NCBI RefSeq assembly: GCF_014596475.1
Contig: NZ_MECJ01000019.1
Span: forward strand, 1-64,000
From: Streptomyces sp. CBMA152
GTDB taxonomy: Bacteria; Actinomycetota; Actinomycetes; Streptomycetales; Streptomycetaceae
Length of the DNA stretch: 64,000 nucleotides
Reading direction: 5' to 3'
Of the stretch, positions 18,029 to 26,675 are shown piece by piece. The position numbers and the translations under genes were made by a program. Below the pieces are notes generated by a model. The model was not told the DNA's origin. It did no database searches and worked only from the letters and a program-made list of their open reading frames with translations. The stretch's first letter is position 1; every line of letters starts with the position of its first letter.

Positions 18029-18811
18029 GTGTCTGAGCAGCCCCACACCTCCCCCGCCCGTCGCCCCAAGGGCGAGCCCCGGTTTCCCGGGGGTCCCGTC
18101 GCCGATCCCGCCGGGTCTCACCACGAGCGCCGGATCCGGAGTTTCCAGCCGCGCCGCAGTCGGGTGACCACCGGCCAGGGCGAGTACCTGGAGCGGCTGT
18201 GGCCGCTGTGGGGGCTCGACATCGACGGGCTGAGCAAGCTCGATCTGAAGGAGATGTTCGACGGGCTGCCCGTCGTCCTGGAGATCGGGTTCGGGATGGG
18301 CGAGGCGACGGCCGAGATGGCCGCCGAGGACCCCGGCACCGGAATCCTCGCCGTCGACGTCCACACCCCCGGCCAGGGCAACCTCCTGGGCCTCGCGGAG
18401 CGGGGCGGCCTCAGCAACATCCGGGTGGGCAACGGCGACGCGATCATCCTGCTGCGCGAGATGCTGGAGCCGGAGTCGCTGGACGGGCTGCGCGTCTACT
18501 TCCCGGACCCGTGGCCCAAGAAGCGCCACCACAAGCGCCGCATCATCCAGCCCGACTTCCTCACGCTCGTCGCACCCCGGCTCAAGCCCGGCGCCGTACT
18601 GCACTGCGCCACCGACTGGGAGCCGTACGCCGAGCAGATGCTGGAGGTGCTTAGCGCGCACCCCGCGTTCGAGAACACCCAGGCCGACGGCGGCTACGCG
18701 CCCCGCCCCGCGTTCCGCCCGCTGACCCGCTTCGAGGGCCAGGGCCTGGACAAGGGCCATGTCGTCCACGACCTGCTGTTCCGGCGCGTGGCCGACCTGC
18801 CGTCCGCCTGA
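18029..18811 (+). CDS. trmB: tRNA (guanine-N7)-methyltransferase
   Basis: This 260-residue TrmB uses S-adenosylmethionine to methylate G46 in the tRNA variable loop. The SAM-binding motif VLEIGFGMGEAT and the family signature VYFPDPWPKKRHHKRR are both present, as is the C-terminal ATDWEPYAEQM. An N-terminal extension of about 40 Pro/Arg-rich residues precedes the catalytic core. The GTG at 18029 fits the coding start, though its ribosome binding site is weak. The next gene starts 77 bp downstream and may be cotranscribed. Confidence 0.97.
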   Translation: MSEQPHTSPARRPKGEPRFPGGPVADPAGSHHERRIRSFQPRRSRVTTGQGEYLERLWPLWGLDIDGLSKLDLKEMFDGLPVVLEIGFGMGEATAEMAAEDPGTGILAVDVHTPGQGNLLGLAERGGLSNIRVGNGDAIILLREMLEPESLDGLRVYFPDPWPKKRHHKRRIIQPDFLTLVAPRLKPGAVLHCATDWEPYAEQMLEVLSAHPAFENTQADGGYAPRPAFRPLTRFEGQGLDKGHVVHDLLFRRVADLPSA

Positions 18812-18888
18812 CGGGCGACCCCACGCGCCGCCCGCGAAGGACCCGGGCACCGTCGCGGATTGTCGGTGCGGGTCGTTAGGGTCGTCTG

Positions 18889-20334
18889 GTGTCGTCCGAA
18901 TCGCTTCCGCACCGCTCTCCGCCGGGCCCGGTCCAGCCGGTCCCGGACTGTCGCGCGCAGCCGCGGTTCGACGCCGTCCCGGAGCGCGCGAAGTGGCGCT
19001 ACCGGCCCCGGCGGGACTTCTGGCGCTCCAAGGCCCTGCGGGCCGGCGCGCTGATCACCCTGCTCGCCCTCTGCGGCCTGGTCATCCTCGCCATCGTGCG
19101 GGACCAGACGGGCACGGAGGGGTTCCTGGTGGGGCTCGGCCTCGCCGTGCTGCCGGTGCCGCTGCTCGGCACCGCGTTCCGCTGGCTCGACCGGGTCGAC
19201 CCGGGCCCGTGGCGCAATCTGCTGTTCGCCTTCGCCTGGGGCGCGTGCGCCGCGGCCCTGGTGGCGATCATCGCGAACTCGTTCGCGACCAAGTGGATAG
19301 CCACCGCGACCGCCGACCCGTCCTCCGCCGACCACCTGGGCGCGACCGTGATCGCGCCAGTCGTGGAGGAGAGCGCCAAGGCTGCTGCCGTACTGCTGCT
19401 CTTCCTGTTCCGAAGACGGGATTTCAAGGGGATAGTCGACGGCGTCGTCTTCGCGGGCTTCACCGCGACCGGCTTCGCCTTCACCGAGAACATCCTCTAT
19501 CTGGGCAACGCCTTCGGCGAGGACCAGGCCAGCCACACCGCCGGGCTCGCCTCGACGACGGCCGCGACCTTCTTCGTACGGATCGTGATGTCGCCGTTCG
19601 CGCATCCGCTGTTCACGGTGTGCACGGGCATAGGCTTCGGCGCCGCGGCCCTCGCCTCGGCCCGCTGCCGCTGGCGCCGCATCGGGCTGCCGATACTCGG
19701 CCTGCTGATGGCGATGGGCATGCACGCGCTGTGGAACGGCTCGTCGACGTTCGGGACGTACGGCTTCTACCTGGTGTACGCGGCGTTCATGGTGCCCGTC
19801 TTCGGCCTGCTCACCTGGCTCGCGATATGGAGCCGCCAGCGCGAGCTGCGCACGGTCGCCGCCGAGCTGCCCGCGTACGCGGCGGCGGGCTGGCTCGGCC
19901 CGGCCGAACCGCTGGCGCTCTCCTCGATGCGGGCCCGCTCGATGGCCCGCGACTTCGCGCACCGCACCTACGGCGGCCGCCGGGCGGCGCGCACGGTCGC
20001 AGAGTACGAGGCGTTCGCGACGGCCCTGGCGTTCCTGCGCCACCGGGCCCACCAGGGCTCGGCGGGAGCGGACTTCACGGCCCGCGAGCAGGAGCTGCTG
20101 CACCATCTGTGGGAGCGCAAGGCCGTCGCCGGTCCCGCGCTGCTGTACGCGGCGGGCGCGGCGGGCCGCATCTGGATCCCGCCCCAGCCGCACCCGTACG
20201 GCCCCCGCGCCCCGTACAACCCTCCGGCGTCCTACGCCCCCTACGGCTACGAGGCCCCGTACGGCACACAGGCACCGCACGGCACCGCCCCCGCCCCCGA
20301 GCAGTCCGCGCCGTACAACCCCTACCTGCGCTGA
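18889..20334 (+). CDS. PrsW-family intramembrane protease
   Basis: The 481-residue membrane protein has eight or so hydrophobic segments and the conserved PrsW motifs: EESAK at residues 160-164 in VVEESAKAAAVLL, FTENILYLG around 198, and HPLFTVCTGIGFG. PrsW proteins cleave within or next to membrane helices, for example anti-sigma factors in B. subtilis. The extra C-terminal half is soluble, ending in a Pro/Tyr-rich tail. Substrate here is unknown; membrane-tethered regulators such as the sigma fusion at 7038 are conceivable but purely speculative. It starts with GTG. Confidence 0.9.
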   Translation: MSSESLPHRSPPGPVQPVPDCRAQPRFDAVPERAKWRYRPRRDFWRSKALRAGALITLLALCGLVILAIVRDQTGTEGFLVGLGLAVLPVPLLGTAFRWLDRVDPGPWRNLLFAFAWGACAAALVAIIANSFATKWIATATADPSSADHLGATVIAPVVEESAKAAAVLLLFLFRRRDFKGIVDGVVFAGFTATGFAFTENILYLGNAFGEDQASHTAGLASTTAATFFVRIVMSPFAHPLFTVCTGIGFGAAALASARCRWRRIGLPILGLLMAMGMHALWNGSSTFGTYGFYLVYAAFMVPVFGLLTWLAIWSRQRELRTVAAELPAYAAAGWLGPAEPLALSSMRARSMARDFAHRTYGGRRAARTVAEYEAFATALAFLRHRAHQGSAGADFTAREQELLHHLWERKAVAGPALLYAAGAAGRIWIPPQPHPYGPRAPYNPPASYAPYGYEAPYGTQAPHGTAPAPEQSAPYNPYLR

Positions 20335-20355
20335 CCCCCGTACAGCTGCCGCGCC

Positions 20356-21300
20356 TTACGCCGACGCGGTCTTCAGCTCGCTCAGCTCCGCGTCCGTGAG
20401 CTCGAAGTCGGCGATCGCGACGAGCGCGGGAAGCTGCTCGACCGTGCGGGCCGAGGCGATCGGGGCGACGACGGTGGGCTGGGCGGCGAGCCAGGCGAGC
20501 GCGACGGTGGCGTGCTCGACGCCGCGCTCGCGCGCGATCCGGTCGAGCGCGGCCAGCACCTTTATGCCCCGGTTGGTCTGGAGGTACTGGCCCGCCTTGC
20601 CGGCCCGCTCGCTGTCGATGGTCATGCCCGGGCGGTACTTGCCGGTCAGGAACCCGGAGGCGAGCGCGTAGTACGGGACGGCGGCCAGGCCCGAGCGGCC
20701 GGCGGTGTCCTGGAGCCGGCCCTCGTAGGTGCCGCGCGAGACCAGGTTGTACTCCGGCTGGAGGGCGACGTACTTGGCCAGGCCCTCGCGGTCCGCGAAG
20801 TCCAGCGAGTCCTGAAGGCGCGCCGGGGAGATGTTGGAGGCGGCGACCGCGCGGACCTTGCCGTCCTGCACCAGCTGGTCGAGGGCGGTGACGATCTCCT
20901 CGACGGGGACGGACTCGTCGTCGCGGTGCGTGTAGTAGAGGTCGATGTAGTCGGTGCCCAGGCGCCGCAGGGACGCGTCGACGCCGGCCTTGATCGTGGT
21001 GGGCGAGAGGCCCTTGTACTTGAGGTGGGCGCCGACCTTGGTGGCGACGACGACGTCCTCGCGGTTGCCGCGCGCGGCGAGCCAGCGGCCGATGATCCGC
21101 TCGGACTCACCGCCCTCGTTGCCCGGGGCCCACTGCGAGTACGCGTCGGCCGTGTCCACGAAGTTGCCACCGGCGGCGGTGTACGCGTCGAGCACGGCGA
21201 ACGACGCCGCCTCGTCGGCGGTCCAGCCGAAGACGTTGCCGCCGAGGGCGAGCGGGAAGACGGAGAGGTCCGAGGCACCGAGCGGGCGCAGAGAGGTCAT
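20356..21300 (-). CDS. Aldo/keto reductase
   Basis: The 314-residue NADPH-dependent reductase has the TIM-barrel motifs FVDTADAYSQW (catalytic Asp and Tyr), VVATKVGAHL, and DYIDLYYTHRDD with the conserved His. The C-terminal cofactor segment APIASARTVEQL is also visible. I use the ATG at 21300 (MTSLRPLG); the frame extends upstream without a convincing site. It belongs to the YajO/YhdN-like group that reduces small aldehydes; the physiological substrate cannot be read from sequence. It is in the same orientation as the M23 peptidase upstream of it but is separated by about 110 bp. Confidence 0.93.
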   Translation of the reverse strand: MTSLRPLGASDLSVFPLALGGNVFGWTADEAASFAVLDAYTAAGGNFVDTADAYSQWAPGNEGGESERIIGRWLAARGNREDVVVATKVGAHLKYKGLSPTTIKAGVDASLRRLGTDYIDLYYTHRDDESVPVEEIVTALDQLVQDGKVRAVAASNISPARLQDSLDFADREGLAKYVALQPEYNLVSRGTYEGRLQDTAGRSGLAAVPYYALASGFLTGKYRPGMTIDSERAGKAGQYLQTNRGIKVLAALDRIARERGVEHATVALAWLAAQPTVVAPIASARTVEQLPALVAIADFELTDAELSELKTASA

Positions 21301-21409
21301 GAGGGGGCAACGGCGTTGTGGGGCACGGGTATTCCGGATACGACCGCCCGGCGGGAGCCCGGGGCGGAACTCGGCCCCGGGCCGCACCTGGCCCGGGGTC
21401 GGGCCCGGC

Positions 21410-22489
21410 CTACGGGTTGAGCCCCTTGGACTGCAGCCACGCCATCGGGTCGATGCCCGTCCCGTCCGGCGTGTGCACCTCCAGGTGCAGATGCGGGCCC
21501 GTGACGTTGCCGGTGGCGCCGACGCGGCCGATCGTGTCGCCCGTGCTGACCTGCTGGCCCGCGCTGACCGCGATCGACGACTGGTGGCAGAACCAGAGCT
21601 CGGAGCCGTCGTCCAGCTCGATGACCGTGCGGTAGCCGTACGAGCCGGACCAGCCCGCCGACTTGACCGTGCCGCTGTGGATCGCCTTCAGGGGCGTACC
21701 GGTCGGGGCGGCGAAGTCGAGGCCCGTGTGGTGGCCGGAGGCCCACATCGAACCGGCCTCGCCGAACGTCGAGGTGATCGTGTACGAGGCGACCGGCAGC
21801 GAGTAGCTCTTGGCGAGCTGCGCGAGGCGCTCCTCCTCCGCCTTCTTCGCGGCGGCCTCCTCGGCGGCCTTCTTCTCGGCCGCCGCCTTCTGCTGCGCGG
21901 CGGTCTGCGCGGCCTTCGCCTCGGCCGCGGCCTTGTCGGCCGCCGCCTTCTCGGCGCTCACCCTGGCCTCGGCCTCGGCGTTGTTCTGCTGCTGTTCGGC
22001 CTGCTGGAGGATGCGGGCGCGCAGGGCCTCGCCCGCGTCGGTGGCACCCTGTTCGGCCTCAGCACTGGAGACGCCCGCCATGGTGAGCGGGGCGCTCGCC
22101 ACGGCCCTGTCGGCCTGGGCGGTCGGGGACGCGTCCGGGGTGTCGTCGCCCGCGATGTCCGATATCAACGTGCCCACGCCCGGCAGGGACTTGACGTCCG
22201 GAAGCTTGTCGGCGACCGAGTCGGGCAGGGATATGGAGACCGGCGGCTTCGTCTGCGCGCTGGCCATGCCGCCCGCGCCGACGGCCGCGATGACGCCTAC
22301 GCCGAGGACGGTGGAGCTGCGGGCGAGCCCGCCGCGCTGCTTGGCGACGCGGTGCCGGCCGCGTACAGCACGCAGGGACTCCTCGGTGGGGTCCCACGGC
22401 TCCCACTCCTCGGTGTCACTGGGCGCGGGCCCGTACAGGGAGACGGGGGGAACCGGCGGGGTGCCGAGGGCAGGCTCGTTGGACGCCAC
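21410..22489 (-). CDS. Secreted or anchored M23 peptidase with coiled coil
   Basis: Starting at the GTG at 22489 with AAGGAG nine bases upstream, the protein has 359 residues. A cytoplasmic acidic N-terminus of about 60 residues precedes a hydrophobic segment (VLGVGVIAAVGAGGMASA). A long Ala/Glu/Lys coiled coil follows and the C-terminal M23/LytM domain has HHTGLDFAAPTG and HLHLEVH zinc ligands. M23 enzymes are zinc endopeptidases that cut peptidoglycan cross-bridges and remodel the wall during growth, sporulation and germination. The coding sequence lies behind a ydaO-type riboswitch (22516-22650), so its expression probably responds to cyclic di-AMP. Confidence 0.92.
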   Translation of the reverse strand: MASNEPALGTPPVPPVSLYGPAPSDTEEWEPWDPTEESLRAVRGRHRVAKQRGGLARSSTVLGVGVIAAVGAGGMASAQTKPPVSISLPDSVADKLPDVKSLPGVGTLISDIAGDDTPDASPTAQADRAVASAPLTMAGVSSAEAEQGATDAGEALRARILQQAEQQQNNAEAEARVSAEKAAADKAAAEAKAAQTAAQQKAAAEKKAAEEAAAKKAEEERLAQLAKSYSLPVASYTITSTFGEAGSMWASGHHTGLDFAAPTGTPLKAIHSGTVKSAGWSGSYGYRTVIELDDGSELWFCHQSSIAVSAGQQVSTGDTIGRVGATGNVTGPHLHLEVHTPDGTGIDPMAWLQSKGLNP

Positions 22490-22515
22490 GGGGGCGCACT
22501 CCTTTCCTTCCTTCT

Positions 22516-22650
22516 GGCCTACCGGGTTAGCTGACGGGTTCGGAGCAGGAAGGTCTCCTACGGGCACCTCAGAAGGGTGCGAAGGTGCCCGATTCACCCC
22601 AAGTTGATGGTTCCCCGGTTCCCTTGCGGGATTCGGCGCATGCGCACGGT
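22516..22650 (-). promoter_or_regulatory. ydaO-yuaA (cyclic di-AMP) riboswitch
   Basis: On the minus strand the leader of the M23 gene contains the hallmark elements of actinobacterial ydaO riboswitches. These are GGGGTGAATCGGG after a short stem, then a variable GGGCACC...GGTGCCC hairpin, and the conserved CTGCTCCGAACCCGTCAG followed by CTAACCCGGTAGGC. The downstream GGAAGGAAAGGAG contains the ribosome binding site. In streptomycetes such elements precede cell-wall hydrolase genes and switch expression off when cyclic di-AMP is high. Boundaries are approximate; the match is by eye. Confidence 0.9.
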
Positions 22651-22815
22651 GCCGCCTAGGCGACGGCTGGGACGACCGCGCTGCGTTATCGAACGTTAAT
22701 AGACACCCGGACCTGTTTCCAAGCTGTTCCCGTTGATCCTTAATGACAGTGCGTCAAACAGCGTGCGCTGAGCGGCCGTTCGGACACGAAGGGTCACGAA
22801 GCAGCCGGATCAGGG

Positions 22816-24000
22816 TCACGGCACCACCGGCATCGTCCGGCGCCGCTCCGGCTGGCGCACCCCGGGGCGGCTCACCGCGAGCAGCGCCATGTCGTCGCTC
22901 GCGCCCCCGCCCGTATGTCTGCGTACGTCGTCGACGAGCGCGTCCAGCAGCTCCTCCGGCCCCGGGAAGATCCGGCCGCGCAGCCGCTCGTGCGGGTCGT
23001 AGAAGTCGCCCGGGGCCTCGGCCGCGCGGGCCTCGGAGAGGCCGTCGGTGTAGAGCAGCAGCGTCGCGCCGGGCGGGAACGGGTACGCGTCCGCCCGGTC
23101 CGGCCACACCCCGAGCTCCGCCATCCCCAGCGGCAGCGCGGGGTCGGCGGGGGTGAGCGCGTCGAGCCTGCCGTCCGCGTGCAGGAGCAGCGGCTCGGGG
23201 TGCCCCCGGTTCACCAGGCGTACGCACTCGCGGCCGGGCGGGATCTCGGCGAGCACGGCGGTGGTGAACCCCTCGAAGGCGTCCAGGCCGTCGCGCCGGG
23301 TGCCCTCCCGGGCCAGCGCCCGCTCCAGCCGCCCGGCCACGTCCTCCAGCGACGGCTCCTGCTCGGCGGCCTCCCGGAACGCCCCGATGACCACGGCCAC
23401 CGCCTCGACCGCCCCGAGCCCCTTGCCGCGCACGTCCCCGACGACGAGCCGCACCCCGTACGGCGTGTCCTGGACGGCGAACAGGTCGCCCCCGATGAAC
23501 GCGCCCGCCTGCGCCGCCTCGTACCGCGCGGCGACCTGGAGTCCGCCGATGCGTCCGCCGGGCTTGGGCAGCACCGCGCGCTGGGCGGTCTCCGCGATGA
23601 CGCGCGCGGAGGCCAGGCGCTCGCCGCTGCGGCGCAGGGTGCGGTTGATGACCAGGGCGAGCAGGGCGACCGTGCACACGGTGAGCAGCTCGCTGACCGC
23701 CTCGGCGGTGCTGGGGACATCGTGGAGGTAGTTGGTGAGCAGCACCGACGCGACGGCGCCCGCGCCGGTGACGGCCGTACCGACCCGGCCGAAGAACGAG
23801 GCGGAGATCAGGGGCGCGGCCGAGTAGAGGGCGGCGGCGGTGAGATCGGGCGGCGTCGAGACGTCGAAGACGACGCCGACGACGAGGATCAGGGCGGGCA
23901 GGACGCGCACGAGGCCGAGGCGCCGCCTGGGGGCGTCATCCTCCACCGGGTCGAGGCGCCCGGGCCCCTCCCGGCCCTCGTCCTCTCCTAGCTGCCGCAC
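22816..24000 (-). CDS. Membrane-anchored SpoIIE/PP2C phosphatase
   Basis: This protein has 394 residues. Residues 30-125 contain three or four hydrophobic helices (LPALILVVGVVFDV, AAPLISASFFG, LLTVCTVALLALVI). They are followed by a PP2C phosphatase domain with AFIGGDLFAV, LVVGDVRGKG, TLLLYTDGLSEAR and GASDDMALLAV. It is related to the RsbU/SpoIIE group that dephosphorylates anti-anti-sigma factors, with the membrane part as a likely sensor. The GTG at 24000 has GGGAG eight bases upstream. It is monocistronic in appearance and is the second such phosphatase in the window. Confidence 0.92.
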   Translation of the reverse strand: MRQLGEDEGREGPGRLDPVEDDAPRRRLGLVRVLPALILVVGVVFDVSTPPDLTAAALYSAAPLISASFFGRVGTAVTGAGAVASVLLTNYLHDVPSTAEAVSELLTVCTVALLALVINRTLRRSGERLASARVIAETAQRAVLPKPGGRIGGLQVAARYEAAQAGAFIGGDLFAVQDTPYGVRLVVGDVRGKGLGAVEAVAVVIGAFREAAEQEPSLEDVAGRLERALAREGTRRDGLDAFEGFTTAVLAEIPPGRECVRLVNRGHPEPLLLHADGRLDALTPADPALPLGMAELGVWPDRADAYPFPPGATLLLYTDGLSEARAAEAPGDFYDPHERLRGRIFPGPEELLDALVDDVRRHTGGGASDDMALLAVSRPGVRQPERRRTMPVVP

Positions 24001-24100
24001 CTGTCGTCTCCCTGCGCGTCCGCCGGGCTGCCGACCTGCCGTGCCCCACCCAGGCTGTCGGCCGGCGTGCGCGACGGCGACCGCACCTCGGCCAACCGGG

Positions 24101-24397
24101 TTAGCGGCGATCGGCTCCCGTCGCGATGAGCCGCGCCCGGCACCGTCGGGGCCCGGAGAGCCCCCGTACGCACGTCCCTCTGGCGTGCCGACGGGCCGCA
24201 GGGGGCCCGTGCACGGCCGGGACGCCGCCCTTGGTGTGCCCCGGCGCGGACAGCCAGGACACGGCGGCCGGTGGCAGCGAGACGCACATCAGCAGCGCGC
24301 ACGCGGCGAGGAACAGCGGCACGACGGGCACTCTCCGCCGCGTCGCCGCCCCGATCCGGGCCATCGATTCCAGCAGCCCCGCCACGTGCTCGCGCAT
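24101..24397 (-). CDS. Possible small membrane protein
   Basis: A 98-codon frame begins with an ATG at 24397. It predicts a charged N-terminus (MREHVAGLLESMARIG), one transmembrane helix (VPVVPLFLAACALLMCVSL) and a basic C-terminal tail. No strong ribosome binding site precedes the ATG; the palindrome TTACGTAA about 18 bp upstream might belong to a promoter. Codon position bias looks coding-like but the protein matches no family I know. It may be a short conserved streptomycete protein or spurious. Confidence 0.45.
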   Translation of the reverse strand: MREHVAGLLESMARIGAATRRRVPVVPLFLAACALLMCVSLPPAAVSWLSAPGHTKGGVPAVHGPPAARRHARGTCVRGLSGPRRCRARLIATGADRR

Positions 24398-24444
24398 AGC
24401 AATCGGGAGACTACTTTACGTAAGTGTCGAGTTCCCGTGAAACG

Positions 24445-24485
24445 CCACAGGGCCCGGCACATGTCATATGTGCCGGGCCCTGTGG
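24445..24485 (-). terminator. Strong hairpin after tRNA-fMet
   Basis: A perfect 18 bp inverted repeat (24445-24462 and 24468-24485) with a 5 nt loop lies just downstream of the tRNA on the minus strand. It should terminate tRNA transcription and could also work in the other direction. Confidence 0.88.
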
Positions 24486-24492
24486 ACTTCAG

Positions 24493-24566
24493 TAGCGGGG
24501 ACAGGATTTGAACCTGCGACCTCTGGGTTATGAGCCCAGCGAGCTACCGAGCTGCTCCACCCCGCG
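24493..24566 (-). tRNA. Initiator tRNA-fMet(CAT)
   Basis: The 74 nt cloverleaf has anticodon CAT. It shows the initiator hallmarks: an unpaired first base of the acceptor (C1 against A72) and a run of three G:C pairs at the base of the anticodon stem (GGG CTCATAA CCC). The T arm reads GGTTCAAATC. CCA is not encoded. Confidence 0.95.
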
Positions 24567-24641
24567 TCGGTAAACACAACTGTACGGCATGCGGGGAGGT
24601 GCTCCGTACCGGATTGGCTCCGGCCGCCCCATCGGGCCGGA

Positions 24642-25709
24642 TCAGGCCGACCAGTGGCCCCGGGAGGCGGCGAGCACGAACCCCGGGCCGAAGCCGATGA
24701 TCAGGCCGTACTGGCGGTCGGCGGGGGCCTGCGCGAAGGTGCGGGCGAGGACGTCGAGGACGGCCGAGCCGCCGAGGTTGCCGTTGGCGGCCAGGCTCGC
24801 CCAGGCGTGCCGCAGGTCGCCGTGGTCGCGGTCGCCGTTGAGCCCGAAGCCGATGGCGGCGTCCTCCAGGACCCGGGGCCCGCCCGGGTGGACGACCGCG
24901 AACTCCAGCGCCCGGCCGCTGCCGCCGAGCCACTTGCGTACCGCCGGCAGGCTGTCGTTGAGGGCGGCGGTGGCGGCGGAGGTGGAGTCGAAGTGCAGCC
25001 CCGCGCCGGACAGGCGCCCCTGGTAGCGGTCGATGCTGTCGGGCAGCACGTACTCGAAGGTGTCCTCGATGACGAAGCTCGGCCCGGCCCAGGCGGGGGT
25101 GTCGGAGACGACGACCGCGCCCGAGCCGTCCCCGAAGAGCACCTTGTAGATCATCGACTCGCGGCTGGAGTCCGTGTGGTTGTAGGTGGCCGTGGAGAGG
25201 CATTCGGCGACGACCACGAGGACGTGGGAGCCGGGGTGCGCGGCGATGTCCTGGTGCGCCCGGACCAGCCCGTGCGCGCCGCCCGCGCAGCCGACGGTGG
25301 CCATCGGGATCCGCCGTACGTCGGGTCGCAGGCCCAGCTCCCGTACGAGCGCGACATCGAGGGACGGCACGGTCCACGAGGTGGTGTGGCTGGTGATGAC
25401 GCAGTCGATGTCGTCCGGTTCCAGTCCGGCGTGCGCGAGGGCCTCCCGCCCCGCCTGCGCCGCAAGCCGCAGCGCGTCCTCGTACGCGGCCCGGTTCCGC
25501 TCCTCGATGGTGGCGTTTCCGGCCACGGTCGGAGCGTGCAGCGGGCGGGTGAAACGGCGGGTCCGGACGGTGGTCGCGCGGGCGATGCGCAGATGCGCCT
25601 CAAGGCGCGGCCGATCGGGGTGGGCCCGCCGTATGTCCGCACAGATCTCATCCGTGGCGACTATGTGCTCCGGCAGGACGACGGAGGGAAGGGCTATGTG
25701 TACGGGCAC
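24642..25709 (-). CDS. Type III polyketide synthase (chalcone synthase-like)
   Basis: The 355-residue protein has the complete type III PKS catalytic triad: Cys141 in ATVGCAGGAHG, His274 in VVHPGGPR, and Asn311 in GNLGGSA. The C-terminal family signature GFGPG (339-343) is also there. Such enzymes condense malonyl-CoA units onto a starter CoA to give pyrones, resorcinols or tetrahydroxynaphthalene. The CoA-tunnel residues I can see do not identify the product. No cytochrome P450, methyltransferase or other tailoring gene adjoins it. An XRE/MmyB regulator precedes it in the same direction, so the pair may be one regulated unit. Confidence 0.9.
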   Translation of the reverse strand: MPVHIALPSVVLPEHIVATDEICADIRRAHPDRPRLEAHLRIARATTVRTRRFTRPLHAPTVAGNATIEERNRAAYEDALRLAAQAGREALAHAGLEPDDIDCVITSHTTSWTVPSLDVALVRELGLRPDVRRIPMATVGCAGGAHGLVRAHQDIAAHPGSHVLVVVAECLSTATYNHTDSSRESMIYKVLFGDGSGAVVVSDTPAWAGPSFVIEDTFEYVLPDSIDRYQGRLSGAGLHFDSTSAATAALNDSLPAVRKWLGGSGRALEFAVVHPGGPRVLEDAAIGFGLNGDRDHGDLRHAWASLAANGNLGGSAVLDVLARTFAQAPADRQYGLIIGFGPGFVLAASRGHWSA

Positions 25710-25844
25710 GACGGGGCTCCCCTTCGAGAGGCCAACGGGCGAAATATCAACCTAGTTGAGGCGGCTGGATTTCGTTCCTCTGAATTCGAACAGAGCCCAG
25801 GTTTCGGGGTCGCGGGGTGGTGCGGACGGCGCGTACGAGGGGGT

Positions 25845-26675
25845 TCAGCTGGTGAGCGGTGCGCTCAGCATCGGGTGACGGCTCACGAGCGAGGCGCCGG
25901 GTGTGTAGAGCAGCAGCATGACGCGGGCACCGGGCGAGGTGACCGGCTCGGCTACGCACGTGGTGACCCAGCCGGGCCCGTACAGGCTGTGCCGGATGGG
26001 ACGTTCGGACCCGTCCGGGTAGGGGATCGCGCTCGCCCCGGTCTCCCGGTACAGCGGCCCGGCCACGGGGTCAGCCTGCACCTCGGCCTCCAGGCGGCGC
26101 AGTTGGGCGTCGTTGGGCCGCATCTCCACCCCGTGCTGCAACTGGGGCAGCACCATGGGCGCCCACCGGTACTCCCAGTCGGTCAGCACCTCCTCGCGGG
26201 CCTCGGCGTCCAGGGCCATCCAGCGCATGGTGTTGTCCGGCACCTCACGCCGCGGGAAGAGGTCCGCGAACTCCTCGTTGTACGCCAGCAGGTTCCAGGC
26301 GGCGTCGGTGATGTACGCCATCGCGCCCTCGATCTGCTCGACGACCCGCTGCCACACGCCCGGCACCGACATCCCCGAGTCCCGGTTCAGCGTGTACGGC
26401 GGGTACTCGCGCCGCGTGAGCCGCCACAGGAACGTCCACTCCTGCTCGTTGAGCCGCAATGTTCGCGCCACATTCGTCAGGAACTCGGCAGTGGGATTGA
26501 GTTGCCCGTTCTCGAACCGGTTGTAGGTACCCGGCGTGCGCTCAAGGAGGACGTCCATCTGCTCCTGGCTGAGCCCGGCGACCCGCCGCCCCGGCCCGGC
26601 CTGCCTGGGCGGAAACCCGGCCGACTCCGGATGAATGGCGGCACGCCGCTCCTGGAGAAGCGTCTTCAGGGACAT
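25845..26675 (-). CDS. XRE-family regulator with MmyB-like ligand domain
   Basis: The 276-residue protein has an N-terminal helix-turn-helix (AGLSQEQMDVLLERTPGTYNRFENGQL, read in two parts) and a C-terminal MmyB-like domain. That domain shows TDAAWNLLAYNEEFADLF and the typical NTMRWMALDAEAREEVL. MmyB-type regulators in streptomycetes bind small hydrophobic ligands, perhaps fatty acids, and usually control a neighbouring gene. I place the start at the ATG at 26675, because the start MSLKTLLQERR resembles the family, although its ribosome site is weak. The type III PKS downstream is a plausible target. Confidence 0.82.
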   Translation of the reverse strand: MSLKTLLQERRAAIHPESAGFPPRQAGPGRRVAGLSQEQMDVLLERTPGTYNRFENGQLNPTAEFLTNVARTLRLNEQEWTFLWRLTRREYPPYTLNRDSGMSVPGVWQRVVEQIEGAMAYITDAAWNLLAYNEEFADLFPRREVPDNTMRWMALDAEAREEVLTDWEYRWAPMVLPQLQHGVEMRPNDAQLRRLEAEVQADPVAGPLYRETGASAIPYPDGSERPIRHSLYGPGWVTTCVAEPVTSPGARVMLLLYTPGASLVSRHPMLSAPLTS

